In this document: one piece after another, positions 1 through 5,430 of the stretch | Layout of the letters: every line of letters starts with the position of its first letter | Numbering within the stretch: position 1 is the first letter of the stretch | Origin: an uncultured Planctomycetaceae bacterium | GTDB taxonomy: Bacteria; Planctomycetota; Planctomycetia; Pirellulales; UBA1268 | Assembly (NCBI GenBank): GCA_937926325.1 | Contig: CALAZQ010000424.1 | Coordinates: 1-5,430, forward strand | Length of the DNA stretch: 5,430 nucleotides | Direction: 5' to 3' | Program-made: the position numbers and the translations under genes | Notes under the pieces: generated by a model | What the model was told of the DNA's origin: nothing | What the model saw: the letters and a program-made list of their open reading frames with translations, nothing else | The model's database searches: none

Positions 1-887
1 AGCCCGCCCTGCGACTCTCGGTAGGCCTTCGGCGAGCAGCCAACCTTCTGCCGAAAGAGTTTGGAAAAGTGGTAGGGATTCTTGAAGCCGAGCACCACGG
101 CGACCTGTTTGATTGAGAGCGTCGAGTCACGCAGCATTTCGGCCGCCCGGCGGATCGTGATTTCGAGCCGATACCGGTAGGGGCTCTGGCCGGTCTGCTG
201 CTTGAAGACCCGAAAGAACTGGGCCCGGCTCACCGAAAACTGTTCGATCACATCCTCGACGACGGCCCCGGTGCCGGGAGCTTCCTCAAGCAGCAGGCAG
301 GCCCGCCGGACCAGCTCTTCGACCCGCGGCACCCGCCGCTGTGACAGTGACGCCACTTCCAGTCGCGCAAGGATTTCAAGCGCGCGGGCGCTGGCCACCC
401 GCCGAGCCGCGAGCATGTCACCCCGTAGCACGTCGAGCAGCCCCCGGATGCACTCGACAATTCCCTCGTCAAGCGCGGCCTGCACGACGGCCCGCTCCGG
501 AGTGAACCGACCTGCGGCCACCAACCGGTCGGCGGTCTGACCGCGAAAGTGAATCCAATAGATTCCCCAGCCCACGGCCGGCAGGGGACGGTAGCGGTGC
601 CGCACGCCGGGGAAAAGCAGGGCGGCGTCGCCTGCAGTGAGTTCGACCGCACCGATGCGATCAGCGTCGAACTCGCCCCGGCCGTGGGCAACATAGACAA
701 TTGCATATTCATCCAGCACTCGTCCGTCAGCCCAGCGGTAGGCATGACCGGGCGGATGGTGCCGGCGGGGAATGGGATCGCCACCGGGGCCAACCGGTTG
801 GAAACCAGCACCGGTCACCTGCAAACCCCATGCATCATCGGCCTGGAGCGGCGGCAGGTAACGAAAAAACTCGGCTGCTGACTGCAT
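1..887 (-). CDS. AraC-family transcriptional regulator (3' end cut by window edge)
   Basis: This is a DNA-binding regulator with an N-terminal cupin-like effector domain and a C-terminal AraC double helix-turn-helix; 295 residues are visible and no stop is reached. Residues about 25-115 form the sensor domain, with a His-rich stretch (RRHHPPGH, 41-48), a glycine-rich turn (AHGRGEF) and PGVRHRYRP followed by GWGIYWIHFRG, all typical of AraC_binding domains that bind sugars. The first HTH is at about 207-235 (VEDVIEQFSVSRAQFFRVFK) and the second at about 257-290 (LSIKQVAVVLGFKNPYHFSK, then GCSPKAYR), which matches the AraC signature. The start is well fixed: ATG at 887..885 has a GGGGTGA ribosome site just upstream and an in-frame TGA two codons before it. 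Only a few residues are probably missing at the C-terminus. It is divergent from the sugar-enzyme operon, so it probably controls that operon. The family call is firm; the effector is unknown. Confidence 0.93.
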   Translation of the reverse strand, partial: MQSAAEFFRYLPPLQADDAWGLQVTGAGFQPVGPGGDPIPRRHHPPGHAYRWADGRVLDEYAIVYVAHGRGEFDADRIGAVELTAGDAALLFPGVRHRYRPLPAVGWGIYWIHFRGQTADRLVAAGRFTPERAVVQAALDEGIVECIRGLLDVLRGDMLAARRVASARALEILARLEVASLSQRRVPRVEELVRRACLLLEEAPGTGAVVEDVIEQFSVSRAQFFRVFKQQTGQSPYRYRLEITIRRAAEMLRDSTLSIKQVAVVLGFKNPYHFSKLFRQKVGCSPKAYRESQGG

Positions 888-961
888 TGTTCACCCCGAC
901 CAAAAACCGTTCATCGAGCCGACTACGGCGGCCCTTTAAAACCCGGTTGAGACAAATCGAT

Positions 962-990
962 ATTTTACCGCACTTTTCGGCATTGCGAAA
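962..990 (-). promoter_or_regulatory. Candidate promoter of the AraC gene (weak)
   Basis: Read on the minus strand, TAAAAT (967..962) is a good -10 match. TTTCGC (990..985) lies 17 bases upstream as a poor -35, with TTGTTT at 20 bases as an alternative. The leader to the ATG would be about 75 bases. The -35 side overlaps the inverted repeats at 980..1001, so a protein bound there could repress or self-regulate the gene. This is pattern matching only, and planctomycete promoters often diverge from the E. coli consensus. Confidence 0.25.
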
Positions 991-1001
991 CAATGCTTCG
1001 C
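980..1001. repeat. Two overlapping inverted repeats, candidate operator
   Basis: GCATTG (980-985) and CAATGC (991-996) are perfect reverse complements separated by 5 bases. A second perfect pair, GCGAA (985-989) and TTCGC (997-1001), is separated by 7 bases and interlocks with the first. The cluster lies in the AT-rich part of the divergent region, about 93 bases from the regulator ATG and 130 bases from the TIM-barrel ATG. The position suits a regulator site. AraC proteins more often use direct repeats, so another factor is possible. Confidence 0.4.
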
Positions 1002-1114
1002 GCAGATGATCAAAATTGAGCTCGAAGGATTTCGCCGGCATCGCGTTTCCACCGGCCGGCCGCAACACTGAGGGCGGCGGGATGGCGTCTGGATGCGTTG
1101 CCTTCGGCGTATAC

Positions 1115-1121
1115 GAAGGGG
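1115..1121 (+). promoter_or_regulatory. Ribosome binding site of the TIM-barrel gene
   Basis: GAAGGGG lies 9 bases before the ATG at 1131. It supports that start over the in-frame TTG at 1098, which would put 11 residues in front of the twin-arginine signal and would place this purine run inside the gene. Confidence 0.6.
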
Positions 1122-1130
1122 CATTTGCAG

Positions 1131-2090
1131 ATGAAGATGGCAGCAAACCGCCGCACAGTGTTGGCCGGCCTGGCAGCTTTGCCGGTGACCGCGTTCCGCC
1201 CGATCGCAGCCCGGGCGGAGCCCCCGGCTGCTCCTGCCTCTGCCACGGCTGGCTGCCTGCCACCCCCGCCTGAGACAGAGCGCAAACTGCTGTTCTCCTG
1301 CAAATACGGCATGACCAAAGGCCCCACCCTCGAGGCCCGGCTGACCGCCGCCCGTGAAGCCGGCATGGATGGCGTCGATTTTGATGCGGCTGCCGGCGTA
1401 ACCCCGGAAGAGCTTCGCCAGGCTGCCGCTTCCACTGGCGTGTTCATTCACAACGCCATCAATCACGCCCACTGGCAGCAGCGGCTCACCAGCCCGGACG
1501 AGGCCATGCGGGCAACGGCTGTGGCCAATCTTGAACACTGCATTCGGGTCTCCCATGCCGCCGGCGGCAATGGCGTGCTGATTGTGCCGGGCAAGGCTGA
1601 TGACGGCCCTGCCGGCCCCGATCTGGCTCGAGAGGCGATCCAGTCAGTGATTCCACTGGCAGCCCGGCTGGGACAGCGGATCCTGTTCGAAAACGTCTGG
1701 AACGGCATGTTCTACGAGCCTGATGGTCCCCGGACGCAATCGGCCAAGCCCTTCGCCGACTACATCGATAGTTTCCAGAGCCCCTGGGTGGGCGCCTTCT
1801 TCGATCTCGGGAACCATGCCCGTTATGGCGACGTCGCCGGCTGGGTGCGAGAACTCGGCCCCCGGATCGTGAAACTCGATATCAAAGGCTATTCCAACGC
1901 TCGGGCCGACAAGGATGGCCCTTGGAAAGGCTTTGTCGACATCACTGCCGGTGACATCGACTGGGCCTCTGTCCGGGCCGCCCTGCGTGAGATCGGCTTC
2001 ACCGGCTGGGTCTCAGCCGAAGTGGGTGGCGGCGACGTCGCTCGCCTCAAAATTGTCCTCGATCAGATGCAACAGGCGTTGCTCGGCTGA
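1131..2090 (+). CDS. Exported TIM-barrel protein, sugar phosphate isomerase/epimerase superfamily (hydroxypyruvate isomerase-like)
   Basis: A 319-residue protein of the AP-endonuclease-2-like TIM-barrel family, whose members isomerise, epimerise or cleave sugars with a bound metal ion. The N-terminus (NRRTVLAG at 6-13, then a hydrophobic stretch ending ARA near residue 29) is a twin-arginine (Tat) type signal, so the enzyme probably works in the periplasm. A Pro/Ala-rich linker follows to about residue 50, then the barrel begins (LLFSCKYGM). Likely metal ligands are Glu187 (LFENVWN), Asp225 (FFDLGNHARYG), Asp250 (IVKLDIKGY) and Glu297 (VSAEVGGG). The third position is usually His in this superfamily. 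TGC at 1254 follows TAG, a weak lipobox-like motif, so lipid attachment is possible but unlikely. The gene ends 42 bases before the oxidoreductase gene and almost certainly shares its transcript. Hydroxypyruvate isomerase is the usual automatic label; an epimerase or a 3-keto-glycoside lyase is equally possible. Family call firm, substrate unknown. Confidence 0.9.
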   Translation: MKMAANRRTVLAGLAALPVTAFRPIAARAEPPAAPASATAGCLPPPPETERKLLFSCKYGMTKGPTLEARLTAAREAGMDGVDFDAAAGVTPEELRQAAASTGVFIHNAINHAHWQQRLTSPDEAMRATAVANLEHCIRVSHAAGGNGVLIVPGKADDGPAGPDLAREAIQSVIPLAARLGQRILFENVWNGMFYEPDGPRTQSAKPFADYIDSFQSPWVGAFFDLGNHARYGDVAGWVRELGPRIVKLDIKGYSNARADKDGPWKGFVDITAGDIDWASVRAALREIGFTGWVSAEVGGGDVARLKIVLDQMQQALLG

Positions 2091-2119
2091 TCGGCTTTCT
2101 GTCTCTGCATCACCCCTTT

Positions 2120-2124
2120 GGAGA
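2120..2124 (+). promoter_or_regulatory. Ribosome binding site of the oxidoreductase gene
   Basis: GGAGA lies 8 bases before the ATG at 2133. An in-frame TTG at 2118 overlaps this motif, so the ATG is preferred. Confidence 0.65.
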
Positions 2125-2132
2125 ATCGTCTC

Positions 2133-3434
2133 ATGGCCTCCTTCCCCACCATTGATCAGCCGAACCGTCGCGGCTTCCTCGCCGCTGGCACCGCCGCCTC
2201 GCTCGCTGCCGGCACCATGGTGCATTCGTCCCGGGCGACCGCGGCCGAAAGCGAGGAACTGCGACTGGCCGTAATTGGCTGTGGCGGGCGGGGCAGCGGG
2301 GCGATCAGAGACTCGCTCTCAATCAATGACGGCGTGAAACTGGTGGCGGCGGCCGATCTCGAGATGGCCGCCTGTACCCGCCTGGTCAAAATGATGGCTC
2401 AGCAGTTCCCGGACAAGGTCGCCGTGGCTGAAGGGAACCTCTTCGCCGGCCTTGGTGCCTACCAGCGTGTACTCGACGACCCGGAGGTTGATGTGGTTCT
2501 GCTCACAACCTCCCCCGGCTTCCGACCACGCATGATCAAGGCAGCCGTCGAGGCGGGCAAGCATGTCTTCGCTGAGAAGCCCGTCTGCGTCGATACGGCT
2601 GGCTATCACACCTGCCTCGCGGCCGACGAACTGGCCCGCCAGAAGGGCACCGCCATCGTGACCGGCACCCAGTACCGCCGGCAGGTCAACTACATCGCCG
2701 CCATCGAGCAGATTCGGCAGGGAGCCATCGGGGACATCGTCAATGTTACGGCCCGGTACTGTAGCGGTGGCATCTGGTACCGGCCCCGTACAGAGGGCAT
2801 GAGTGACGTGCAGTACCAGCTGAACAACTGGATGCACTTCATCTGGCTCAGCGGCGACCAGATCGCCGAACAGGCGGTTCACAACATCGACACCTTCAAC
2901 TGGGTAATGGGAACAAACCCCGTTTCGGCCTACGGCTCCGGCGGCCGCTTCACCCGTCCCGACGACAGCGAGATGTGGGACAACGTCTCGGTTGACTACG
3001 ACTATCCCGACGGCCGCACGGTCTCATTCATGTGCCGGCAGATCCCCGGCACCAAGGCCGACGTCAACAACCTGGTCTACGGCACCGAGGGCACCTGCCA
3101 GATCGGGGCCAGCAATGCCGGCTCGCGTATCTTCGACCGCAGCGGCAAAAAGGTCTGGGAGATGGCCGGCAAGATCTCCGACGCCTACCGGCAGGAACAC
3201 AAGGACCTCATCGATTCAATCCGGGCCGGCAAGCCGATTGTTGAACTCAAGCAGACCGCCGACAGCTCGATGGTCGCCATCCTCGGCCGCACCGCGGCCT
3301 ACACCGGCCAGCGGGTCACCTGGAACTTCATGACGAAGGATTCGCAGCTTGACCTGTTCCCCAAAAACCTCGACTGGAACGGGACCCTTGAATCACCAGG
3401 TTTCGCGGTCCCCGGTCGCACCAAACTGGTCTAG
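2133..3434 (+). CDS. Exported Gfo/Idh/MocA-family NAD(P)-dependent oxidoreductase
   Basis: A 433-residue sugar or polyol dehydrogenase of the glucose-fructose oxidoreductase / inositol dehydrogenase / MocA family. Residues 11-30 (NRRGFLAAGTAASLAAG...) are a strong Tat signal, with likely cleavage near residues 37-38. The Rossmann domain follows: LAVIGCGGRGSG at 45-56 is the dinucleotide-binding loop, VDVVLLTTSP at 119-128 is the next core strand region, and HVFAEKP at 144-150 carries the family Glu-Lys-Pro with catalytic Lys149. The C-terminal alpha/beta domain contains EQAVHNIDTFNW (247-258); His250 and Asp253 correspond to the substrate/catalytic positions of the family. The length is usual for planctomycete members with a signal peptide. 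Tat export fits a protein that folds around its nucleotide before secretion, as known for Zymomonas glucose-fructose oxidoreductase. It lies 42 bases after the TIM-barrel gene in one operon, divergent from the AraC regulator, and is followed by a terminator-like hairpin. It may oxidise a sugar that the TIM-barrel enzyme also handles. The exact substrate cannot be told. Confidence 0.95.
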   Translation: MASFPTIDQPNRRGFLAAGTAASLAAGTMVHSSRATAAESEELRLAVIGCGGRGSGAIRDSLSINDGVKLVAAADLEMAACTRLVKMMAQQFPDKVAVAEGNLFAGLGAYQRVLDDPEVDVVLLTTSPGFRPRMIKAAVEAGKHVFAEKPVCVDTAGYHTCLAADELARQKGTAIVTGTQYRRQVNYIAAIEQIRQGAIGDIVNVTARYCSGGIWYRPRTEGMSDVQYQLNNWMHFIWLSGDQIAEQAVHNIDTFNWVMGTNPVSAYGSGGRFTRPDDSEMWDNVSVDYDYPDGRTVSFMCRQIPGTKADVNNLVYGTEGTCQIGASNAGSRIFDRSGKKVWEMAGKISDAYRQEHKDLIDSIRAGKPIVELKQTADSSMVAILGRTAAYTGQRVTWNFMTKDSQLDLFPKNLDWNGTLESPGFAVPGRTKLV

Positions 3435-3464
3435 CGGACTTTCAAAGGACCTTCGACACAGGAT

Positions 3465-3498
3465 GCCCCGGTTCACAAACGGGAAAACCGGGGCTTTC
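3465..3498 (+). terminator. Probable intrinsic terminator of the sugar operon
   Basis: A perfect 9-bp stem, GCCCCGGTT (3465-3473) with AACCGGGGC (3486-3494), encloses a 12-base loop and is followed by TTTCTC. It begins 30 bases after the oxidoreductase stop. The T-run is short, so termination may be partial. No T-run follows on the other strand, so it is assigned to the plus strand. Confidence 0.65.
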
Positions 3499-3516
3499 TC
3501 GGGTTTGAACGGCTGT

Positions 3517-3534
3517 AAAAGTCTATGAAGACCT
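3517..3534 (-). terminator. Weak candidate terminator of the lipoprotein gene
   Basis: Read on the minus strand, AGGTCT and AGACTT pair over 6 bp (one G-U) around the loop TCAT, and the T-run TTTT overlaps the stem's end. It lies 64 bases beyond the lipoprotein stop. The stem is short and AT-rich, so this is only a candidate. The rest of 3435..3597 shows no gene. Confidence 0.25.
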
Positions 3535-3597
3535 TCCCACGGACTGTTGGCAGAGCCCGATCGAGTCCCGTGCGCCGACGTCGCGGCTTGCAGAGGC

Positions 3598-3960
3598 TTA
3601 TTCGTCAGCCGCGGCGTCAACCTCGGCAAGGATTTCCTCTGAGATTTTGGCGACCCGCCGCGGCTGCCGAAAGACTTTTTCAATCCGGGTGAGCCCCTCA
3701 GCAAGGATGCCGCCAACCGCTGGATTCTCAGCGACAACCGCATCCCGCAGTGAGGGAAACCCGATAATTTCGCTACCGACCGCCTCACCGGCGGCGTAAC
3801 CCTGCAGCAGATTCTTCACCTGTGTGATCGGGGTTTCCTGCTTGACAGGAATCACTCGTTCCCGCACGCCAGAACCACAGCCCGCGAGAAGACCGAGTAG
3901 CAGTGCGGCCGTCCACCTGGACACCCGGCTCAACTTCATCCACCCGACAGATTCAAGCAT
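3598..3960 (-). CDS. Small lipoprotein downstream of DUF1559 gene
   Basis: A 120-residue predicted lipoprotein. A basic N-terminus (MKLSRVSRW) and a hydrophobic core lead to the lipobox LLAGC with Cys28; Gly at +2 does not suggest inner-membrane retention. The mature part is about 90 residues, polar and probably helical: VKNLLQGYAAGEAVGSEIIG, a middle segment with AENPAVGGILAEGL, and a C-terminal helix rich in Lys, Glu and Ala. From memory, this layout (LQG...GSEI..., then a conserved helix) resembles the uncharacterised lipoproteins often encoded directly after DUF1559 genes in planctomycetes. The ATG at 3960 has AGGA 8 bases upstream. An internal ATG at 3939 would give a more usual 20-residue signal and has GGGTGG close by, so the start is open. 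It follows the DUF1559 stop by 57 bases on the same strand and is probably co-transcribed with it. Function unknown. Confidence 0.8.
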   Translation of the reverse strand: MLESVGWMKLSRVSRWTAALLLGLLAGCGSGVRERVIPVKQETPITQVKNLLQGYAAGEAVGSEIIGFPSLRDAVVAENPAVGGILAEGLTRIEKVFRQPRRVAKISEEILAEVDAAADE

Positions 3961-4017
3961 CTCAGCTTTCCTGCCGCCAATCGGCGACTTTTCCTTCGAC
4001 TGTCGACTGAAAGACGC

Positions 4018-5070
4018 TTAGTCACCGACCACTTGGCCGTCGTTGCGACTTCCCAACCGCTGATAGGTCGTCAAATTGACATTATCGTTGATAAACCGAG
4101 TCGACCCATCGCACATGGCCGCGACCACGCCACCGGCATGGTAGCTGCGGGCCGGAAAGATGCCGTTGACGCCGATAATCCAGGCGGAGTTCGCGGCAGC
4201 CGTGCTGGTCGGATAGGCCCAGTTCGGCGGGGCGACGGTGTTGTAGCAGGACCAGAGCCAAGCAGAGCAGGCCCAGTTGTCGCCCATCGTGCTCTCGTGG
4301 CCGCTCGCCGCACCGGCGTTCATGGCGTTTTCGGCGGCCAGACCGACCGCATCAATCTGCGACTGCGGCGGCATCACCGGCGTGGTTACCGCCGAGATCG
4401 CTATGCTGTTGAGCATGTCGCGGGGATAGGTAAAGGCGGCTCCGCTGCCATCTCCGGGGATGATCTCACTGGCGAGGATCGTCTTGCTTAAACCGTCAGT
4501 GATTTCGGTGAATGGCGTTTCGGTCTTCCGCTGGATTGGCCCATTCATCGCTGAGGAATCCCAGTAGGTCGTTGAGCCCATGTTCCAGGCAATGTTGGTT
4601 GTCGGCTTATTCGGGTAAGGCGGCGACGAAGGGCACCGCCAAGAGGGAATCTGCTTATTGACAACCTGCCCATTCTGGTTGCCGGTGGTTCCTGGCGGAT
4701 CATGGGTGGCGTTTGCCCCCCAAAGCCAGCAGTCGAACCGAAATCGATCAAAGAGAGCGACTTCCTCCGCGTAAGGCAGCATGGTGACATGAGCCGACGG
4801 CAGATAGAGCGCGTTAGACTGCCACCACATTCCGTTGTCGCACGGCTTTGAACCTGGCGGGAACCGAGGCGTTGCCTGAACACTCGCATAATTGTGGGCC
4901 GCTAGCCCCATCTGCTTGAAGTTGTTGGTGCAGGAAGCCCGCCGAGCAGCCTCGCGGGCCTGCTGAACCGCCGGTAAAAGCAGCCCGACCAGCACCCCGA
5001 TGATGGCGATCACCACCAGCAGTTCAATGAGCGTGAAGCCCCCTGGCTTCGAGATTTGTAGAGGCTTCAT
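4018..5070 (-). CDS. DUF1559 domain-containing pseudopilin-like protein (H-X9-DG type)
   Basis: A 350-residue protein with a type IV pilin / type II secretion pseudopilin N-terminus and a DUF1559 body. After a short basic leader, the prepilin peptidase site is Gly11|Phe12, followed by [18 protein letters not shown] with the conserved Glu at +5 (Glu16), a membrane/assembly helix, and then [20 protein letters not shown], the hallmark of the family. The body contains [13 protein letters not shown] (190-202) and ends with [19 protein letters not shown], in which His311 and Asp321-Gly322 form the H-X9-DG motif, then [13 protein letters not shown]. The protein is probably displayed in or beyond the cell envelope; the role of the family is not established. 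The ATG at 5070 is chosen because it gives the usual short leader and follows GGGGTTGGG. An in-frame GTG at 5100 would add 10 residues and lacks a clear ribosome site. It pairs with the lipoprotein gene downstream. Family call is very firm. Confidence 0.95.
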   Translation of the reverse strand: MKPLQISKPGGFTLIELLVVIAIIGVLVGLLLPAVQQAREAARRASCTNNFKQMGLAAHNYASVQATPRFPPGSKPCDNGMWWQSNALYLPSAHVTMLPYAEEVALFDRFRFDCWLWGANATHDPPGTTGNQNGQVVNKQIPSWRCPSSPPYPNKPTTNIAWNMGSTTYWDSSAMNGPIQRKTETPFTEITDGLSKTILASEIIPGDGSGAAFTYPRDMLNSIAISAVTTPVMPPQSQIDAVGLAAENAMNAGAASGHESTMGDNWACSAWLWSCYNTVAPPNWAYPTSTAAANSAWIIGVNGIFPARSYHAGGVVAAMCDGSTRFINDNVNLTTYQRLGSRNDGQVVGD

Positions 5071-5102
5071 ACCCAACCCCAACTGTTGAAGTTTCACCAC
5101 CT

Positions 5103-5139
5103 AAAAACCCACGCCGAGGGGCGAATCCATCCCCTCAAC
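5103..5139 (-). terminator. Hairpin plus T-run between the RCK and DUF1559 genes
   Basis: On the minus strand GTTGAGGGG (5139..5131) pairs with CCCCTCGGC (5121..5113) around a 9-base loop: seven Watson-Crick pairs and two G-U pairs. A T5 run (5107..5103) follows after 5 bases. The same bases on the plus strand would give A-C mismatches instead of G-U pairs, so RNA read on the minus strand is favoured. It starts 43 bases after the RCK stop and suits a terminator for that gene. The gap between stem and T-run weakens this; a leader hairpin of the DUF1559 transcript is the alternative. Confidence 0.45.
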
Positions 5140-5146
5140 ATTTTAG

Positions 5147-5176
5147 AGGATAAGCTGAAATCATATTGAGGAGCAA
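5147..5176 (-). promoter_or_regulatory. Candidate promoter for the DUF1559-lipoprotein unit (weak)
   Basis: On the minus strand TTGCTC (5176..5171) and TATCCT (5152..5147) are separated by 18 bases, a fair sigma-70-like pair just after the RCK stop. A transcript from here would include the hairpin at 5113..5139 in its leader, which conflicts with that hairpin acting as a strong terminator. Confidence 0.25.
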
Positions 5177-5182
5177 GTGTAT

Positions 5183-5430
5183 TCAGGCCGGGTCTTGAAC
5201 ATTCGAGACGGCGTGAGCCAGGGCGGTCCGCACAAAGAAGGGGGCAGCGATCTTCGCTTCCGACAGCAGCGTGTAGTCGTCCGAAACGGCGTGAATCCGC
5301 CGGGCCAGTTCCGGGTCGAAGCAGCGGAGCACCAGCCGCAGTGGTCGCTCCGATCGCCGGCCCTCAACCGTCCCCTGGGCGGTCAGGCCAATCTCAAGGT
5401 TCAACGCATCGTTGGAAGTGCAGGCAATCA
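5183..5430 (-). CDS. TrkA-N/RCK-type NAD-binding protein, C-terminal part only (5' end beyond window)
   Basis: Only the last 81 residues are visible. They begin IACTSNDALNLEIGLTAQ, the characteristic strand-loop of a TrkA-N Rossmann domain in which an acidic residue and Asn precede a helix (the ...D.LNLE... pattern). This is followed by LRLVLRCFDPELARRIHAVS, the next strand and helix of RCK domains, and LLSEAKIAAPFFVRTALAHA, the segment that in relatives links to a further domain. RCK proteins bind NAD(H) or other nucleotides and gate potassium channels or Trk-type transporters from the cytoplasm. The reading frame is open to the window end. The protein stops about ten residues after the last recognisable helix, so there is no C-terminal TrkA-C domain and no second RCK repeat after this one. 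It lies upstream of the DUF1559 gene on the same strand, probably as a separate unit. The ion partner, if any, would be in the unseen N-terminal part. Confidence 0.8.
   Translation of the reverse strand, partial: IACTSNDALNLEIGLTAQGTVEGRRSERPLRLVLRCFDPELARRIHAVSDDYTLLSEAKIAAPFFVRTALAHAVSNVQDPA

Larger units (their letters stand above)
888..1130. promoter_or_regulatory. Divergent intergenic control region
   Basis: These 243 bases separate the starts of the AraC regulator and the TIM-barrel gene. The part at about 935-1020 is clearly more AT-rich than the flanking genes (for example CCCTTTAAAACC, ATATTTTACC, CAAAATTG) and contains a cluster of inverted repeats. This is where the promoters of both units, and the regulator's binding sites, are expected. 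Several open frames cross it but none has family-like content. I could not find a convincing -35/-10 pair for the plus-strand operon. Confidence 0.7.

Noticed and set aside
248..811. Minus-strand open frame of 187 codons inside the AraC gene
   Set aside because: It is a different frame of the same strand; the AraC frame gives a clear two-HTH protein through the whole region, while this one gives Ser/Pro/Cys-rich sequence without family features.
202..881. Plus-strand open frames opposite the AraC gene (202..540, 549..881)
   Set aside because: They are antisense to a well supported gene, with low-complexity Ser/Arg-rich or featureless products expected from GC-rich codon usage.
1054..1061. 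GGCCGGCC palindrome before the TIM-barrel gene
   Set aside because: An 8-base GC palindrome is easily expected by chance in this base composition and has no spacing to other elements that suggests a site.
835..1556. Minus-strand open frames across the divergent region and the start of the TIM-barrel gene
   Set aside because: They overlap a firmly identified plus-strand gene, have no recognisable domain, and the regulator's own start at 887 accounts for minus-strand coding.
2319..2882. Minus-strand open frame of 187 codons opposite the oxidoreductase gene
   Set aside because: It is the antisense shadow of Gfo/Idh/MocA codons and shows no domain or ribosome site.
3393..3788. Minus-strand open frame of 131 codons overlapping the lipoprotein gene and the oxidoreductase 3' end
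   Set aside because: It runs through the terminator hairpin and is out of frame with the lipoprotein, which has a clear lipobox; product is Arg/Ser-rich without features.
4033..4491. Plus-strand open frame of 152 codons opposite the DUF1559 gene
   Set aside because: It lies fully inside the antisense of the unambiguous DUF1559 C-terminal half and has no recognisable family.
1..5430. Search for tRNA/rRNA, CRISPR arrays, insertion sequences or attachment sites
   Set aside because: No cloverleaf-like segment, spaced direct repeat series, transposase-like frame or terminal inverted repeat was visible.

Overview
This is a GC-rich bacterial window that most likely comes from the Planctomycetota. 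The strongest clue is the gene at 4018..5070 (minus strand). It encodes a DUF1559 protein with a pilin-like N-terminus and a C-terminal H-X9-DG motif, a family greatly expanded in planctomycetes and their relatives. A small lipoprotein gene downstream of it, and two exported (Tat-type) sugar-metabolism proteins, fit the same assignment.

Left half (1..3434): an AraC-family regulator on the minus strand, whose C-terminus runs off the window, is divergent from a two-gene plus-strand operon. The first operon gene is a TIM-barrel protein of the sugar phosphate isomerase/epimerase (AP-endonuclease-2-like) superfamily. The second is a Gfo/Idh/MocA-family NAD(P)-dependent oxidoreductase. Both begin with a twin-arginine signal, so both probably act outside the cytoplasm. 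The 243-base divergent region holds two overlapping inverted repeats that are a candidate operator. The operon ends at a GC-rich hairpin at 3465..3498.

Right half (3598..5430): three minus-strand genes converge on the sugar operon. In transcription order they are the C-terminal end of a TrkA-N/RCK-type NAD-binding protein (its start lies beyond the window), the DUF1559 pseudopilin-like protein, and the small lipoprotein. A hairpin and T-run lie between the RCK gene and the DUF1559 gene, so the DUF1559-lipoprotein pair may be its own unit.

Functional reading: the AraC protein probably senses a sugar or glycoside and controls the divergent pair. An exported Gfo/Idh/MocA dehydrogenase next to an exported isomerase/lyase-like TIM barrel recalls systems that oxidise a sugar to its 3-keto form and then isomerise it or eliminate its aglycone (C-glycoside deglycosidase or 3-keto-glycoside lyase logic). 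This is the most interesting hypothesis here, but the substrate cannot be read from the sequence. I see no RNA gene, CRISPR array, insertion sequence or phage feature.
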